Source: Candidatus Peribacteria bacterium RIFCSPLOWO2_12_FULL_55_15 (GTDB taxonomy: Bacteria; Patescibacteriota; Gracilibacteria; Peribacterales; Peribacteraceae). From it: 48,348 bases of DNA. Numbering within the stretch: position 1 is the first letter of the stretch; each line of letters starts with the position of its first letter. Shown in pieces: positions 16,086 through 24,726 of the stretch. The notes beneath the pieces were generated by a model. It did no database searches and was not told where the DNA came from. It saw nothing but the letters and a program-made list of their open reading frames with translations. The DNA lies in contig MFYG01000020.1 in the NCBI GenBank assembly GCA_001789045.1, forward strand, positions 1 to 48,348, given 5' to 3'. Position numbers and translations under genes: made by a program.

Positions 16086-17166
16086 GGCACACAGTATCAA
16101 GTTGTTCTTGGCTGAGTGCCAGCCCCGACGGCAAGTATAAACCGTGATCGGCAATGCGCTCCGTCACCGGATAGCGGCCACCTTCGCCGCAGTATTTCCG
16201 TGTAGCTGGCTGCGAGGAGCAGGATGTGAAGAAATCCCGGGTGTCGATGCCATGCGCAAGGAGCGCTTCACGGAATGCATCGCGGGAAAGCGGGAAAGCA
16301 TCTTCCACGAGCACGGCATACATCCAGTGGACGTTCGTCGCCCACTCCTTCGTGACTGGGAGACGGAGGCCGCGCACGCCGTGCAACTGCGAAGCATACT
16401 GCGCGGCCATCCACTCTTTCTTTGCGATGAACTCCTCGATATGGGCGAGTTGTCCGCAGCCAAGCGCCGCCTGGAGGTTCGTCATGCGGTAGTTGAACCC
16501 GAGTTCCTTGTGCCAAAAGCGTTTCTCCGGTGAGTGCGCGAGGTTCCGGAGCGTCCGCGCGTGTGTCGCAAGCGCATCGTCATTGGTGACCACCATCCCC
16601 CCCTCGCCCGTCGTAATGATTTTATTCCCATAGAAACTGAAAGCGTTGATATCACCGATGGACCCACAGAGCCGCCCTTTATAGCGAGCACCATGCGCTT
16701 CCGCGGCATCCTCCATCACCCAAAGATCGTGCCGTTCGGCAATTGCAATAACGGGATCCATATCCACCGGATGCCCATAGATATGGACCGGCATGATCAC
16801 CTTCGTTTTCTGTGTAATTTTCTCCTCGATCTTCTCCGGATCCATTGTAAAAATATCCGGATCGACGTCGACGAATACGGGCTTCGCACCCGTGTAGAGC
16901 ACCGCGAAGACGCACGCCATCATTGTAAAGTCAGGGAGGATCACCTCATCGCCCGGACCGATCCCCAGCGTCACGAGAGCGAGGTGGAGCGCCGTCGTCC
17001 CACTCGTCGTGGTGACGGCATGTTTCACACCAAGATACTTGGCAAACTCCTGCTCGAAACGTTCGATGAACGGCCCGCCGGACGACACCCACCCGCTCTC
17101 CATCGCCTCCGCGATGTAGCGTTTCGCGTCTTCGGTAATGATGGGTTCGTTGACAGGAACGTGCAT
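16054..17166 (-). CDS. DegT/DnrJ/EryC1/StrS sugar aminotransferase
   Basis: 370 residues, typical length. PLP-dependent transamination of a nucleotide-activated keto sugar. The PLP-binding Lys lies in FSFYGNKIITTGEGG; other signatures are TTSGTTALHLAL, GDEVILPDFTMMACV and PVHIYGHPVDMD. The pattern is close to perosamine-synthase (RfbE)-type enzymes, but the substrate cannot be fixed; dTDP-4-keto-6-deoxyglucose made by RfbA/RfbB about 18 kb away is one possible source. It lies 18 nt downstream of the cupin gene and overlaps the GT2 gene, so it is part of the 15288-18752 operon. Confidence 0.92.
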   Translation of the reverse strand: MHVPVNEPIITEDAKRYIAEAMESGWVSSGGPFIERFEQEFAKYLGVKHAVTTTSGTTALHLALVTLGIGPGDEVILPDFTMMACVFAVLYTGAKPVFVDVDPDIFTMDPEKIEEKITQKTKVIMPVHIYGHPVDMDPVIAIAERHDLWVMEDAAEAHGARYKGRLCGSIGDINAFSFYGNKIITTGEGGMVVTNDDALATHARTLRNLAHSPEKRFWHKELGFNYRMTNLQAALGCGQLAHIEEFIAKKEWMAAQYASQLHGVRGLRLPVTKEWATNVHWMYAVLVEDAFPLSRDAFREALLAHGIDTRDFFTSCSSQPATRKYCGEGGRYPVTERIADHGLYLPSGLALSQEQLDTVCHAIRAIAHVG

Positions 17167-17184
17167 ACGGGAGGAGTGAGCTTC

Positions 17185-17592
17185 TTAGAAAAATCGATAC
17201 ACTTTTGATTTATCTCCAAGGAATGGCCCCTGCTTTACCTCCACCATACGGCAGGACTCAAGGACTTCAAAGGAATGTCCACCAGCAAGAAGGAGGATGG
17301 CATCGCCGGCAGTGAGGAGTTCCTCCCCCACCACACCCCACACATCATCGTAGATGACAGCCTTCACACGACCGCGCTCGATACATAGAAATTCGCTCAC
17401 GGATGAGATTTGCAGTGACACCTGCGGATGTCGGTGCGGTTGTACGACGTAACCGCTTGGGCGCTCCATCACCCCAACCTGGAATGGGGATTCCTGCGAC
17501 GTGAAGAAACGCGCACCCTCTACAGAAAGACCTCGAGGCAAAATGAGAGCGTAGAGCTTGCCATCTTTCTCGATACGACGGGGTGACGTCAT
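17185..17592 (-). CDS. Small cupin-domain protein
   Basis: 135 residues forming a single cupin. QPHRHPQVSLQ carries the first-motif histidines, and the second motif (GDAILLLAGGHSFEVL) keeps one His. Cytosolic. In glycan clusters such cupins can be sugar epimerases, isomerases or binding proteins, but the sequence does not match RmlC or FdtA, so no reaction is assigned. Its ATG overlaps the upstream GT stop (ATGA). Confidence 0.75.
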   Translation of the reverse strand: MTSPRRIEKDGKLYALILPRGLSVEGARFFTSQESPFQVGVMERPSGYVVQPHRHPQVSLQISSVSEFLCIERGRVKAVIYDDVWGVVGEELLTAGDAILLLAGGHSFEVLESCRMVEVKQGPFLGDKSKVYRFF

Positions 17593-18752
17593 AATAGAGA
17601 AAGAATACGCTGCATCCGCGCTTCCCAGGAATACGGATGTACCCGCTCCTTCGCACGCTCAGCCATGCGCTCCGCCTCCTCCGGATGATCGAGGACCCAC
17701 GTAAGAGCGTCTGCAAGACTCTGCGGATCACCAGGAATACAGAAACGAACGACGGACTCATCCACCACATCACGGAGGGGTGGGAGATCTGCACAGACAA
17801 TCGGACGACCCGCCGCCATGTATTCGAATAGTTTCAGCGGTGATGTGTCCCGGATGAAATAGGGATGTCTGGATGTAGGAGCGGGATATACGAGAACATC
17901 GCAGGAACGCAGCGCACTCGAAGCAGCAGCAAATGGAATGATACCCTCCAATCGGACATCATCCTCTGTGAGTCCACGCGTTCGCGCTTCTTGGATATAC
18001 TTCTCCCGCCACACATTCGGTCCTCCAACGATCCACCCGAAGACCATTCTTCCTTGTGCTCGCAAAAGCGCCACTGCATCGAGAAGTTCGCGAGCTCCCT
18101 TCTCCAAGGCATCCACTGTCACCAGTGAACCGATATAGCCAATGACGGTTCGGTCATGTGGAATGAGCCACAGCGCCTTTGCCTCTTCCCTGTGCGGCAG
18201 CGCCCTAAAACGCAGAAGGTCAACGGCGTCTCCCTCTACAAGAATATGTTTTGCATCAAGTCCCCAGGTTACGAGCACGTCGCGCATTGTTCGTGTAAGA
18301 CAAATAACAGCTTTGCAACGACGACACCGCATGAGAAATGTGCGCCGTGCCATACGCGGTAGTGTATGGAGCTCGAGAACGACAGGAATGCCCGTTGCAA
18401 GAAGCGGCGGGAGTACTTGCGGAGTTCGCGCATAGAAAAGATCGGTGTGATGGAGATGGAGAAATGCAGAGAGAGCGTGCCGGAAGGAGTGCATGGCAAT
18501 GAGAAATGCAAGTTTCCCGGGCACCCAGCGTGAACTCAGTGCATCGAAGTTTTGGAGTCTGACGACGGAGAATACCGAGGACGGCATACCGTAGTACGCG
18601 AGTGGGTCCTCTTTGATGGCATTCCCCACTGTCGGCGTGAGGAGAGTGACCGTGTGACCGAGCCGCGCAAGCGCCTGGCACACGCTCGCAACCTGGAACC
18701 CGTGGGCTTTCTCCGTCGGAAAGCGCGTGTGGGTGACGTACGTGATGTGCAC
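17589..18752 (-). CDS. GT4-type glycosyltransferase
   Basis: 387 residues of GT-B fold. The N-terminal half starts HITYVTHTRFPTEKAHGFQV, matching the acceptor-side motif of GT4 enzymes. The C-terminal donor half has VIGYIGSLVT, ARTRGLTEDDVRLEGIIPFA, SPLKLFEYMAAGRPIVCADLPPL (E-x7-E region) and ends IQRILSLL-like. Cytosolic, probably adding a sugar to a lipid-linked glycan. GTG 18752 is chosen: it begins at the conserved HITYVTH and has TAGACT exactly 7 nt upstream. Confidence 0.9.
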   Translation of the reverse strand: MHITYVTHTRFPTEKAHGFQVASVCQALARLGHTVTLLTPTVGNAIKEDPLAYYGMPSSVFSVVRLQNFDALSSRWVPGKLAFLIAMHSFRHALSAFLHLHHTDLFYARTPQVLPPLLATGIPVVLELHTLPRMARRTFLMRCRRCKAVICLTRTMRDVLVTWGLDAKHILVEGDAVDLLRFRALPHREEAKALWLIPHDRTVIGYIGSLVTVDALEKGARELLDAVALLRAQGRMVFGWIVGGPNVWREKYIQEARTRGLTEDDVRLEGIIPFAAASSALRSCDVLVYPAPTSRHPYFIRDTSPLKLFEYMAAGRPIVCADLPPLRDVVDESVVRFCIPGDPQSLADALTWVLDHPEEAERMAERAKERVHPYSWEARMQRILSLL

Positions 18753-18765
18753 AAACGGTAGTCTA
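18753..18765 (-). promoter_or_regulatory. Predicted -10 element for GT4 gene
   Basis: Minus-strand TGCTAGACT, with hexamer TAGACT at 18765-18760, is followed by 7 nt and GTG 18752. Leaderless start inferred. Confidence 0.45.
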
Positions 18766-18799
18766 GCATTGCTATTTGACAAGAAAAAAATAGAATAAT

Positions 18800-19825
18800 G
18801 TGAAGCATTCTTTGGCTCCACCAATCGTCGCCTTCGGCTACCACGATCGGGAATCTCCCCGTCATTGGAGTGTCTGCAAAGCTCTCCGAGAAGATGGGTA
18901 TGACATCATCGAATGCCACACGGAGACCCAGGGGCTCCTCGGTAAGTACTGCGATCTCTGGAAAAAATGGAGGGCATTACAAACTACTCACTACACACTA
19001 CTCACTATTCTCGTCACATTTCCCGGACATGCCCTCGTGCCTATTGCCTGGCTCTTGACAAGATTTCCCAGAAGAAAACTCCTCTTCGACGCCTTCATTT
19101 CCCTCTACGACACCAACGTCTGCGACCGGAGACGTGCCCCCCGCTGGCATCCGCGCGCGTGGCTCTGGTACATCGTCGATTTCGTGAGTTGTCACCTCGC
19201 CGATGAGGTCATCCTCGACACCGAAGAACACAAAAAATACTTCGTGAAGACGTTTTTCTTAAAACCAGAAAGAGTCCGTGTGATCTATCTCCAGGCCCGC
19301 CCCGACCTCTTCTTTTCCGAAATCCGAAATCCCTGCCTTGCCGGCAGGCAGGCGAAATCCGAAATCCGAAATTCGTTTGAGGTGCTCTTCTACGGCTCTT
19401 ACATACCGCTCCATGGCATCGAACACATCCTCCGCGCCGCTGCCATCCTTCAGGATCGTTTTCCGCATATTCACTTCCGCATCGTTGGTTCCGGACAGGA
19501 ACATCCCGCCATGCAGGCGCTGGCACGAGAACTCCGCCTACAGAACACCACTTTCCTTCCTTCTGTTCCCCTTAGTGAACTCCCCGGTCTCATCCGCTCG
19601 GCCGACCTCTGCCTTGGCATTTTCGGCACGTCGAGCAAGGCGCAACGCGTCATCCCCCATAAGGTGCTCGATGCCGTCGCGTGCGGCATACCGGTGATCA
19701 CGGCCGATACCATCGCCATGCGAGAAAGATTCACCGACGGGAAGGACGTGTTCCTCTGCAAGCCCGGCGACCCCCAGGATCTTGCCCGGACGATCCTCCG
19801 CATCGAGCATCACAGGAGCGTGTAG
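18800..19825 (+). CDS. GT4-type glycosyltransferase with repeat-derived insertions
   Basis: 341 residues. The C-terminal donor domain is clear: FEVLFYGSYIPLHGIEHILRA, FRIVGSGQEH, FLPSVPLSELPGLI and SSKAQRVIPHKVLDAVACGIPVI. Two stretches look foreign. Residues about 61-70 (TTHYTLLTI) come from a 7-nt tandem repeat, and about 173-193 (SEIRNPCLAGRQAKSEIRNS) from an AAATCCG direct repeat around a GCCGGCAGGCAG element. The frame stays open through both. GTG 18800 is the first in-frame start, but no clean Shine-Dalgarno or correctly spaced -10 supports it, so the N-terminus is uncertain. Divergent from the GT4 gene at 18752. Confidence 0.88.
   Translation: MKHSLAPPIVAFGYHDRESPRHWSVCKALREDGYDIIECHTETQGLLGKYCDLWKKWRALQTTHYTLLTILVTFPGHALVPIAWLLTRFPRRKLLFDAFISLYDTNVCDRRRAPRWHPRAWLWYIVDFVSCHLADEVILDTEEHKKYFVKTFFLKPERVRVIYLQARPDLFFSEIRNPCLAGRQAKSEIRNSFEVLFYGSYIPLHGIEHILRAAAILQDRFPHIHFRIVGSGQEHPAMQALARELRLQNTTFLPSVPLSELPGLIRSADLCLGIFGTSSKAQRVIPHKVLDAVACGIPVITADTIAMRERFTDGKDVFLCKPGDPQDLARTILRIEHHRSV
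18980..19007. repeat. 7-nt tandem repeat in GT4 gene
   Basis: Four units of the type CAAACTA / CTCACTA / CACACTA / CTCACTA. 28 nt, read in frame. Confidence 0.75.
19317..19378. repeat. AAATCCG direct repeats flanking a GCCGGCAGGCAG element in GT4 gene
   Basis: CCGAAATCCGAAATCC on the left and GAAATCCGAAATCCGAAATT on the right surround TGCCTTGCCGGCAGGCAGGC. Read in frame as about 20 residues. Confidence 0.75.
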
Positions 19826-19834
19826 TATGGATGA

Positions 19835-21238
19835 GTGCGCCTGCGCATCATTCCATGGCTCCCAGAAATGGCCCTCATAGGGGTGGCGCTGTTTTTTTTC
19901 ACACGAGAACTGGGAACATTCCCTGCAGCGTGGGCTGACGACAGCCTCTTCATGATTGTCGCCCGTTCCATTGCGGATGGAAAAGGCTACACCCTTCCCA
20001 TCCTCGATCGCCCGTGGTCCTACCCCTACATCCTCGGAGTGGGCCCAACACTGCTCCTCCCCGTTGCGCTCGCCATCAAGCTCTTCGGATTCTCCGTCGC
20101 TATTGCGCGCCTCCCGATGCTCGATTTTCTTTGCGCAACGGCGTTCTGTATGTACATCTTCACAAATCATATCGCCGGAAGGAACGCAGCACGATGGACG
20201 AGCGCTCTCCTCATCAGCCTCTCCGCCTTCGTCAATACCGGTAAACCCGTCCTCGGAGAGGTGCCGGGATTCTTCTTCCTCCTCCTTGGCCTCCTCACCC
20301 TGCAATGGAAACCGAGAGGTTCTCTCTGGGGTTCTCTTGCCGGGATATGTTTCGGTCTTGCTGTTCTCACGAAAATTACCTACGGTCTCGTCTTTCCGGC
20401 CATCGGCGTCGCATGGGTAGCCTCCGCACTCCGCCGAGACTGGAAAAGCTCCTTCCACCTCACCATCGTTGGAATGTTTGCGGTGACTATCTACCTTCCA
20501 TGGCGACTCCTTGAGCTTCTATCACAACCCGGTCTCCTCAGAGATTTTCTCTTCCTCTGGGGAGGAAATGAGAATCATACCGCAGTACCATTCTCGTTCC
20601 TTCTGTCCCACCCCACAACCCTCTTCCGTCTCCCCTTCCTCGTTTTTGGTCTTTTCTTTCTCCTTGGTTCCATTGGCTTCTGGAGACTTCGTCCACGCCT
20701 CTCATTCTCTCTCCAAATTTTTCTTCCCACGCTGGCTGCTCTCTTCGTCCTCTACTTCGGGAGCAGTTTTCTCTGGTACCGTCACCTCCTCCCTGCCCAT
20801 CTCCTCCTCCTCCCTTTTGTGACCATGGGAATGCAAGTCATTCTCAAAAGACCATTTACAGAAATCGCCCTCATCACCATCGTTGCCCTCCAGGGGATCT
20901 GGCAACTCGACCATCGAGGAGCGAGTTACAACGCAGAGGCAATGAACGTTGCAACAACCATCGTGCAGGATTTCTCCGAGAAGCCTCTCATTATCCAACA
21001 AGCCGAGATCTTCGCGCGTCTGCCAGAAAATACTCAGTGGTTCTTCCTCACAAACCCCCTCATCACCCAACGCCTTCCCGCGCCACTCGGTATCCTCTCT
21101 CCAGCCCAGCGCTGTCTTCCCATCCTCCGTAAACTCAACGGAAAAGACCTCAGAGAATTTGGGGAACGAGCACAGAAGATTGAGGGACGGTACTTCGTTG
21201 TTTCTCCGCCGTCCTCTTGCCCCCTGCCCCCGGCGTAA
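19835..21238 (+). CDS. Polytopic GT39/ArnT-like membrane glycosyltransferase
   Basis: 467 residues with about 10-11 hydrophobic segments from IPWLPEMALIGVALFFFT onward. The first extracytoplasmic loop has the acidic pair WADDSLFMIVARSIADGKGY, as in GT39/PMT and ArnT-type enzymes that use polyprenyl-phosphate sugars, where an acidic residue in this loop is catalytic. Predicted to transfer a sugar outside the membrane from a lipid carrier made by the GT2 enzymes nearby. GTG 19835 has TAGTAT 6 nt upstream, overlapping the previous stop. ATG 19868 is a later alternative. The stop is 11 nt before gtrA. Confidence 0.82.
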   Translation: MRLRIIPWLPEMALIGVALFFFTRELGTFPAAWADDSLFMIVARSIADGKGYTLPILDRPWSYPYILGVGPTLLLPVALAIKLFGFSVAIARLPMLDFLCATAFCMYIFTNHIAGRNAARWTSALLISLSAFVNTGKPVLGEVPGFFFLLLGLLTLQWKPRGSLWGSLAGICFGLAVLTKITYGLVFPAIGVAWVASALRRDWKSSFHLTIVGMFAVTIYLPWRLLELLSQPGLLRDFLFLWGGNENHTAVPFSFLLSHPTTLFRLPFLVFGLFFLLGSIGFWRLRPRLSFSLQIFLPTLAALFVLYFGSSFLWYRHLLPAHLLLLPFVTMGMQVILKRPFTEIALITIVALQGIWQLDHRGASYNAEAMNVATTIVQDFSEKPLIIQQAEIFARLPENTQWFFLTNPLITQRLPAPLGILSPAQRCLPILRKLNGKDLREFGERAQKIEGRYFVVSPPSSCPLPPA

Positions 21239-21249
21239 TCCCTCTCTCG

Positions 21250-21636
21250 ATGTTTCATCTCATCAAACCCCATCTCTCGCAAATCGGCCTTTACCTCCTC
21301 AGTGGCAGCATCACCGCCCTCCTCGACTTTGGTTCCTATTTCTTTCTCCTCCGGATGGGAACGTGGTACGTAACAGCTAATATCGTGAGTAATGCCATCG
21401 GATTCCTCGGCGCCTTCCTCCTCCATAAGTATGTGGTTTTCCAAAAGAATGGGATGGTCTTTCACCACTTTTGTCGCTACTGCGTCCTCAATGGCATCAA
21501 TGTGGTTGTACAGTTCCTCTTCCTCATCGTCCTCGTCGAGACACTAGGAATGAATGAGAGCACCGCAAAATTTGTGAGCTGGTTTTTGAGCTCCCTCGGG
21601 AACTTCTTCCTGTATAAATTTCTCGTCTATGTCTGA
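21250..21636 (+). CDS. GtrA-family membrane protein
   Basis: 128 residues with four TM helices. It has the GtrA N-terminal pattern QIGLYLLSGSITALLDFGSYFFL and NAIGFLGAFLLHKYVVF, and the C-terminal SWFLSSLGNFFLYKFLVYV. GtrA proteins are thought to move polyprenyl-linked sugars across the membrane for GT-C enzymes, which fits its place between a GT39-like enzyme and a GT2 fusion. ATG 21250 lies after the preceding stop; an earlier in-frame start would overlap that gene. Confidence 0.88.
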   Translation: MFHLIKPHLSQIGLYLLSGSITALLDFGSYFFLLRMGTWYVTANIVSNAIGFLGAFLLHKYVVFQKNGMVFHHFCRYCVLNGINVVVQFLFLIVLVETLGMNESTAKFVSWFLSSLGNFFLYKFLVYV

Positions 21637-23038
21637 AAAGCTCCCCATCAGCGTGCACATCCTCACCTGGAACTCAGGAAAAACACTCCGCCGCGCCATC
21701 GAGAGCGTGCGCACCTGCGCGGAAATCCTCGTCATCGACGGCGGCAGTTCCGACGACACGCTGCACATTGCAAAGGAGTATGGAGCCAGAGTGATTTTGC
21801 AGCCAATGCAGCACTGTCCGATTGAAGATTTTTCCGTGGTGCGAAATCTTGGATTGAAACATGCAACTCAGCCATGGATTCTCGCACTCGACAGTGATGA
21901 ATATGCTTCCACGGAACTCATGATCGATCTCCAACATACGGTTTCCCGAGAACTGCCTTGCGCATGCTTTATTCCCCGGAAATATGTGCTTCCAGATGGG
22001 CGGATCGTCACGCACGCCACTACCTACCCGAATGAGCGGTTCTACTTTTTTCACCTCACTACAGTCATCCGTTGGATAAAACCAGTCCATGAACGACCGG
22101 AGATCGTCCAAGGTGTTCCTCTCCTCCATCTCAGAGGAGCTAGCCTCGCCCCTCTTGGGACACTGGAGGACTACACAATGAAAAACCTACGATATGTGCA
22201 GATTGAAATGGAAAAATCGCGCGGGAAGAGCTTGGGTCATTGGTTTTACCACCGTCTCCTGAACACCCTGTGTTCTCGCTTCGCTGCCTCCCTCAAACTC
22301 CTATGGATCTTGTGCCTCCCGCATCAAAACTGTGTGCGACTTCCCCTTCGTCACGAGTTCCTCCGTTTCTGGTACGGATGGAAATTAGTAGTAACGACAT
22401 GCCCTATGAAAAACACTCTCGACCGTTACTACCGCTACATCCGCCCACTGCGTCCACTCTACGGCTGGGCGAAGGATCGCGTCACGAAGGCGCACTGCAA
22501 CCGCCGCGCGGAAGAATGGCGCGCAAAAGGATTCCGCGGCGCAAAACTCGACATCTGTGGTGGGAGAAATCCCTGGAAACCGGGGGAATTTCTCAATGTT
22601 GATATCGTGCCCCTCCCACAGGTCGACCTCATGTTCGACATTCGTACACGATTTCCCATTCCCGATGGCGTCATCGCGGAAATCTTCTCCGCCGCAACCC
22701 TCGAACACTTTCGCGAGCAGGACAACCTCCACATCCTCCGCGAATTTTACCGGATCCTCCAGCCGGGGGGCCTCCTCCAGATCTCCACTCCCGATATCGA
22801 GGCCATCGCTCGCGGTCTTCTTGCTGGGGACGATCTTAACCTCATCAATCAGCATTTCTTTGGAAAATTCAAAGGAGACATAACGGAAGATTACGACCTC
22901 CACCGCTGGATGTACCCGGCATCAAAAATGATCGAGGTTCTCCAAGGTATTGGCTTCGTTGACGTCAAACAGATCCCAAACACTACGGGATTACATGATC
23001 CAAAGTACAACTACCTCATCCGCGCCCGAAAACCGTGA
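21629..23038 (+). CDS. GT2 glycosyltransferase fused to a SAM-methyltransferase-like domain
   Basis: 469 residues in two parts. The N-terminal GT2 (about 1-260) is of the WaaE/KdtX-like type: SVHILTWNSGKTLRRAIESV, LVIDGGSSDDT and ALDSDEYAS (metal-binding acidic site). The C-terminal part (about 300-469) resembles a methyltransferase: KLDICGGRNPW (motif I variant), FLNVDIVPLPQVDLMFDIR, AATLEHF and REFYRILQPGGLLQISTPD. The fusion suggests a sugar is added and methylated by one protein, but motif I lacks the usual GxGxG. The start overlaps gtrA by 8 nt, indicating translational coupling. Confidence 0.85.
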   Translation: MSEKLPISVHILTWNSGKTLRRAIESVRTCAEILVIDGGSSDDTLHIAKEYGARVILQPMQHCPIEDFSVVRNLGLKHATQPWILALDSDEYASTELMIDLQHTVSRELPCACFIPRKYVLPDGRIVTHATTYPNERFYFFHLTTVIRWIKPVHERPEIVQGVPLLHLRGASLAPLGTLEDYTMKNLRYVQIEMEKSRGKSLGHWFYHRLLNTLCSRFAASLKLLWILCLPHQNCVRLPLRHEFLRFWYGWKLVVTTCPMKNTLDRYYRYIRPLRPLYGWAKDRVTKAHCNRRAEEWRAKGFRGAKLDICGGRNPWKPGEFLNVDIVPLPQVDLMFDIRTRFPIPDGVIAEIFSAATLEHFREQDNLHILREFYRILQPGGLLQISTPDIEAIARGLLAGDDLNLINQHFFGKFKGDITEDYDLHRWMYPASKMIEVLQGIGFVDVKQIPNTTGLHDPKYNYLIRARKP

Positions 23039-23049
23039 TCCTCAACAAC

Positions 23050-23087
23050 TCCCCTCACCCTGCCCTCTCCCACAGGGAGAGGGTGTT
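23050..23087. terminator. Palindromic repeat, copy 6, terminator-like
   Basis: CCCTCACCCTG, then CCCTCTCCCACAGGGAGAGGG followed by TGTTTG. It sits between convergent genes and encodes the stop and final residues (NTLSLWERAG) of the minus-strand membrane protein. Confidence 0.65.
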
Positions 23088-24704
23088 TGCCACTTTCCAC
23101 AGTGACCATCCTTCCCCCTGACCCACTTTTTCCAGCGGGACGCGCAGGCGCTTGAGATCCCACTCCGGCTCACGTTGCTCGTTCCAAAGAATGTGCGTCG
23201 CGCCGTACCGCATGAGGAACGATCCGGGATCCCCATCGACTTCCGCACAGACTTCCTGGATACCTTGGAGTTTCTGGCTGCGTTCCGATGGGAGCATGTC
23301 CGACACAGGAAACATCTTCTGGAGATGGGAGAGATCCCCGTGTTCGCGACGACTGACTGGGAGAGGGAGCACCATTAAACAGTATCGTTCGGTAAATTCC
23401 CGATTACTCATGAGCGTGTGCTTGAGGTACAGAGAGTACAAGACATCATGGTGAGATTGCCCTGCAATGAAGAGTGACGTATGAGTATCGGAGAGAATAC
23501 GCGATCGAGATATTGCATCGAGAACAGGAAGAATGGTCACGAGATGCTGATCCTCGAATCGACCAGGGAGAACACGCCACTGAGAGAGCGCCGCTCTCCC
23601 ATCGTAGGCAATACCGGCGAGGAATATCGCACTCGCGAGAGCTCCCGGAATCATCCACCGTGATCGCACAGCAAAGGAAAGGAGAATAGCCACTATCCCT
23701 GCGAAGACGAGAGGGAAGAGGTAATGAGAACTGAATTGGAGGACCGTCCCATGAAGAATTTGCTGATTGAGGACGAGGAATGCTGCGAGAACGACTGCGG
23801 CAGCATTGCGATGGAGAGGGGAATTGCGCGCTCGGGAAAATCCACCGAAAATGGCGGATACGGCCATCACGAGAAAGAAGCCACTTCTCAGCCACGACTC
23901 CGGAAGTCGGGATTTGAATACTTCATTACGGAACTGCACTTCGGGGAAAAAGGGATCCTGGGATAGAACGTACGTGTGGAGGAGAAATGGAAGAGCGATG
24001 GCCATCCCGATACCACCGGCGAGGATGAGTGCGGAAATGGCGGTGGGCTTCCTGGATCGATTCTGCAACCAGACGCAGGACTCCCAGAGAAGAAGCATGA
24101 GCCAGAAAGCCCACGCAAAGGTGTAGCTCCAGAAGTACACGCCGACGAGGAGGCCCAAGAGCATTCCGCCGAGCACCGATGCCCGGCGCTGTCCGCGCAT
24201 CCCGGTGATGAGGCATGTGCATGCAAGGACAACGAGGAGAAAACTCGCTCGTTGATGCACAGGGCGGTTGAGGCTATAGAGCTCAAGAAGAACGAACAGC
24301 ACGGACCCCGTCAGCGCTTGGACACGCGAAAAACCGGCGATGGTAAGGAACGCAATGAGAGCAAGGAAGAGGAGCGGAGGTTCAACGGAATCCAGAATCT
24401 GGAGCACCGTCGCCGCCCGCCACCCCGTCCATCCAAAGAGAATCCCATACGTCTGTTCGATAACCGCACCCTGAAGTGATCGAATCCTGGGATCCCCCAC
24501 AAGACCCTCCGATGCCTGACTCATGCGCCCACGAAGAGCCTCCATCACGCGCGGGAGATAGTAGTACTCATCCGCATTCAGTTGGACGAGAACGCCCCGG
24601 AACCGTGCATCTCCCATGTTCCGCCACTGCGGCGCCTGCATGAGCAAAGCGAGTGTGAGGCAGCAAAAGCCAAGAACGCCATACCAACGAAGCCCAGTCA
24701 ACAT
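23055..24704 (-). CDS. Polytopic membrane protein, function unknown (GT-C-like layout)
   Basis: 549 residues. About 10 hydrophobic segments in the first 370 residues precede a soluble C-terminal region of about 170 residues. The first loop contains LNADEYYYLPRVMEALRG, with an acidic pair like the catalytic loop of GT-C enzymes; C-terminal motifs such as GQSHHDVLYSLYLKHTLMSN and MRYGATHILWNEQ recall STT3/DUF6541-type C-terminal domains. No family is claimed. The last residues are repeat-encoded. ATG 24704 has TATACT exactly 6 nt upstream. Confidence 0.75.
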   Translation of the reverse strand: MLTGLRWYGVLGFCCLTLALLMQAPQWRNMGDARFRGVLVQLNADEYYYLPRVMEALRGRMSQASEGLVGDPRIRSLQGAVIEQTYGILFGWTGWRAATVLQILDSVEPPLLFLALIAFLTIAGFSRVQALTGSVLFVLLELYSLNRPVHQRASFLLVVLACTCLITGMRGQRRASVLGGMLLGLLVGVYFWSYTFAWAFWLMLLLWESCVWLQNRSRKPTAISALILAGGIGMAIALPFLLHTYVLSQDPFFPEVQFRNEVFKSRLPESWLRSGFFLVMAVSAIFGGFSRARNSPLHRNAAAVVLAAFLVLNQQILHGTVLQFSSHYLFPLVFAGIVAILLSFAVRSRWMIPGALASAIFLAGIAYDGRAALSQWRVLPGRFEDQHLVTILPVLDAISRSRILSDTHTSLFIAGQSHHDVLYSLYLKHTLMSNREFTERYCLMVLPLPVSRREHGDLSHLQKMFPVSDMLPSERSQKLQGIQEVCAEVDGDPGSFLMRYGATHILWNEQREPEWDLKRLRVPLEKVGQGEGWSLWKVANTLSLWERAG

Positions 24705-24726
24705 GGCTGCAGTATACTGCCAGAGC
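24705..24726. promoter_or_regulatory. Symmetric bidirectional -10 element
   Basis: The perfect palindrome GCAGTATACTGC (24709-24720) reads TATACT on both strands. It is 6 nt from ATG 24704 (-) and 8 nt from ATG 24727 (+). The whole intergenic gap is 22 nt, so both transcripts would be leaderless. Confidence 0.6.

Noticed and set aside
18776-18801. TTGACA followed by TAGAAT/TAATGT as a promoter for GT4 18800
   Set aside because: Spacing between TTGACA and the -10-like words is only 9-14 nt, and the position relative to the GTG start is wrong.
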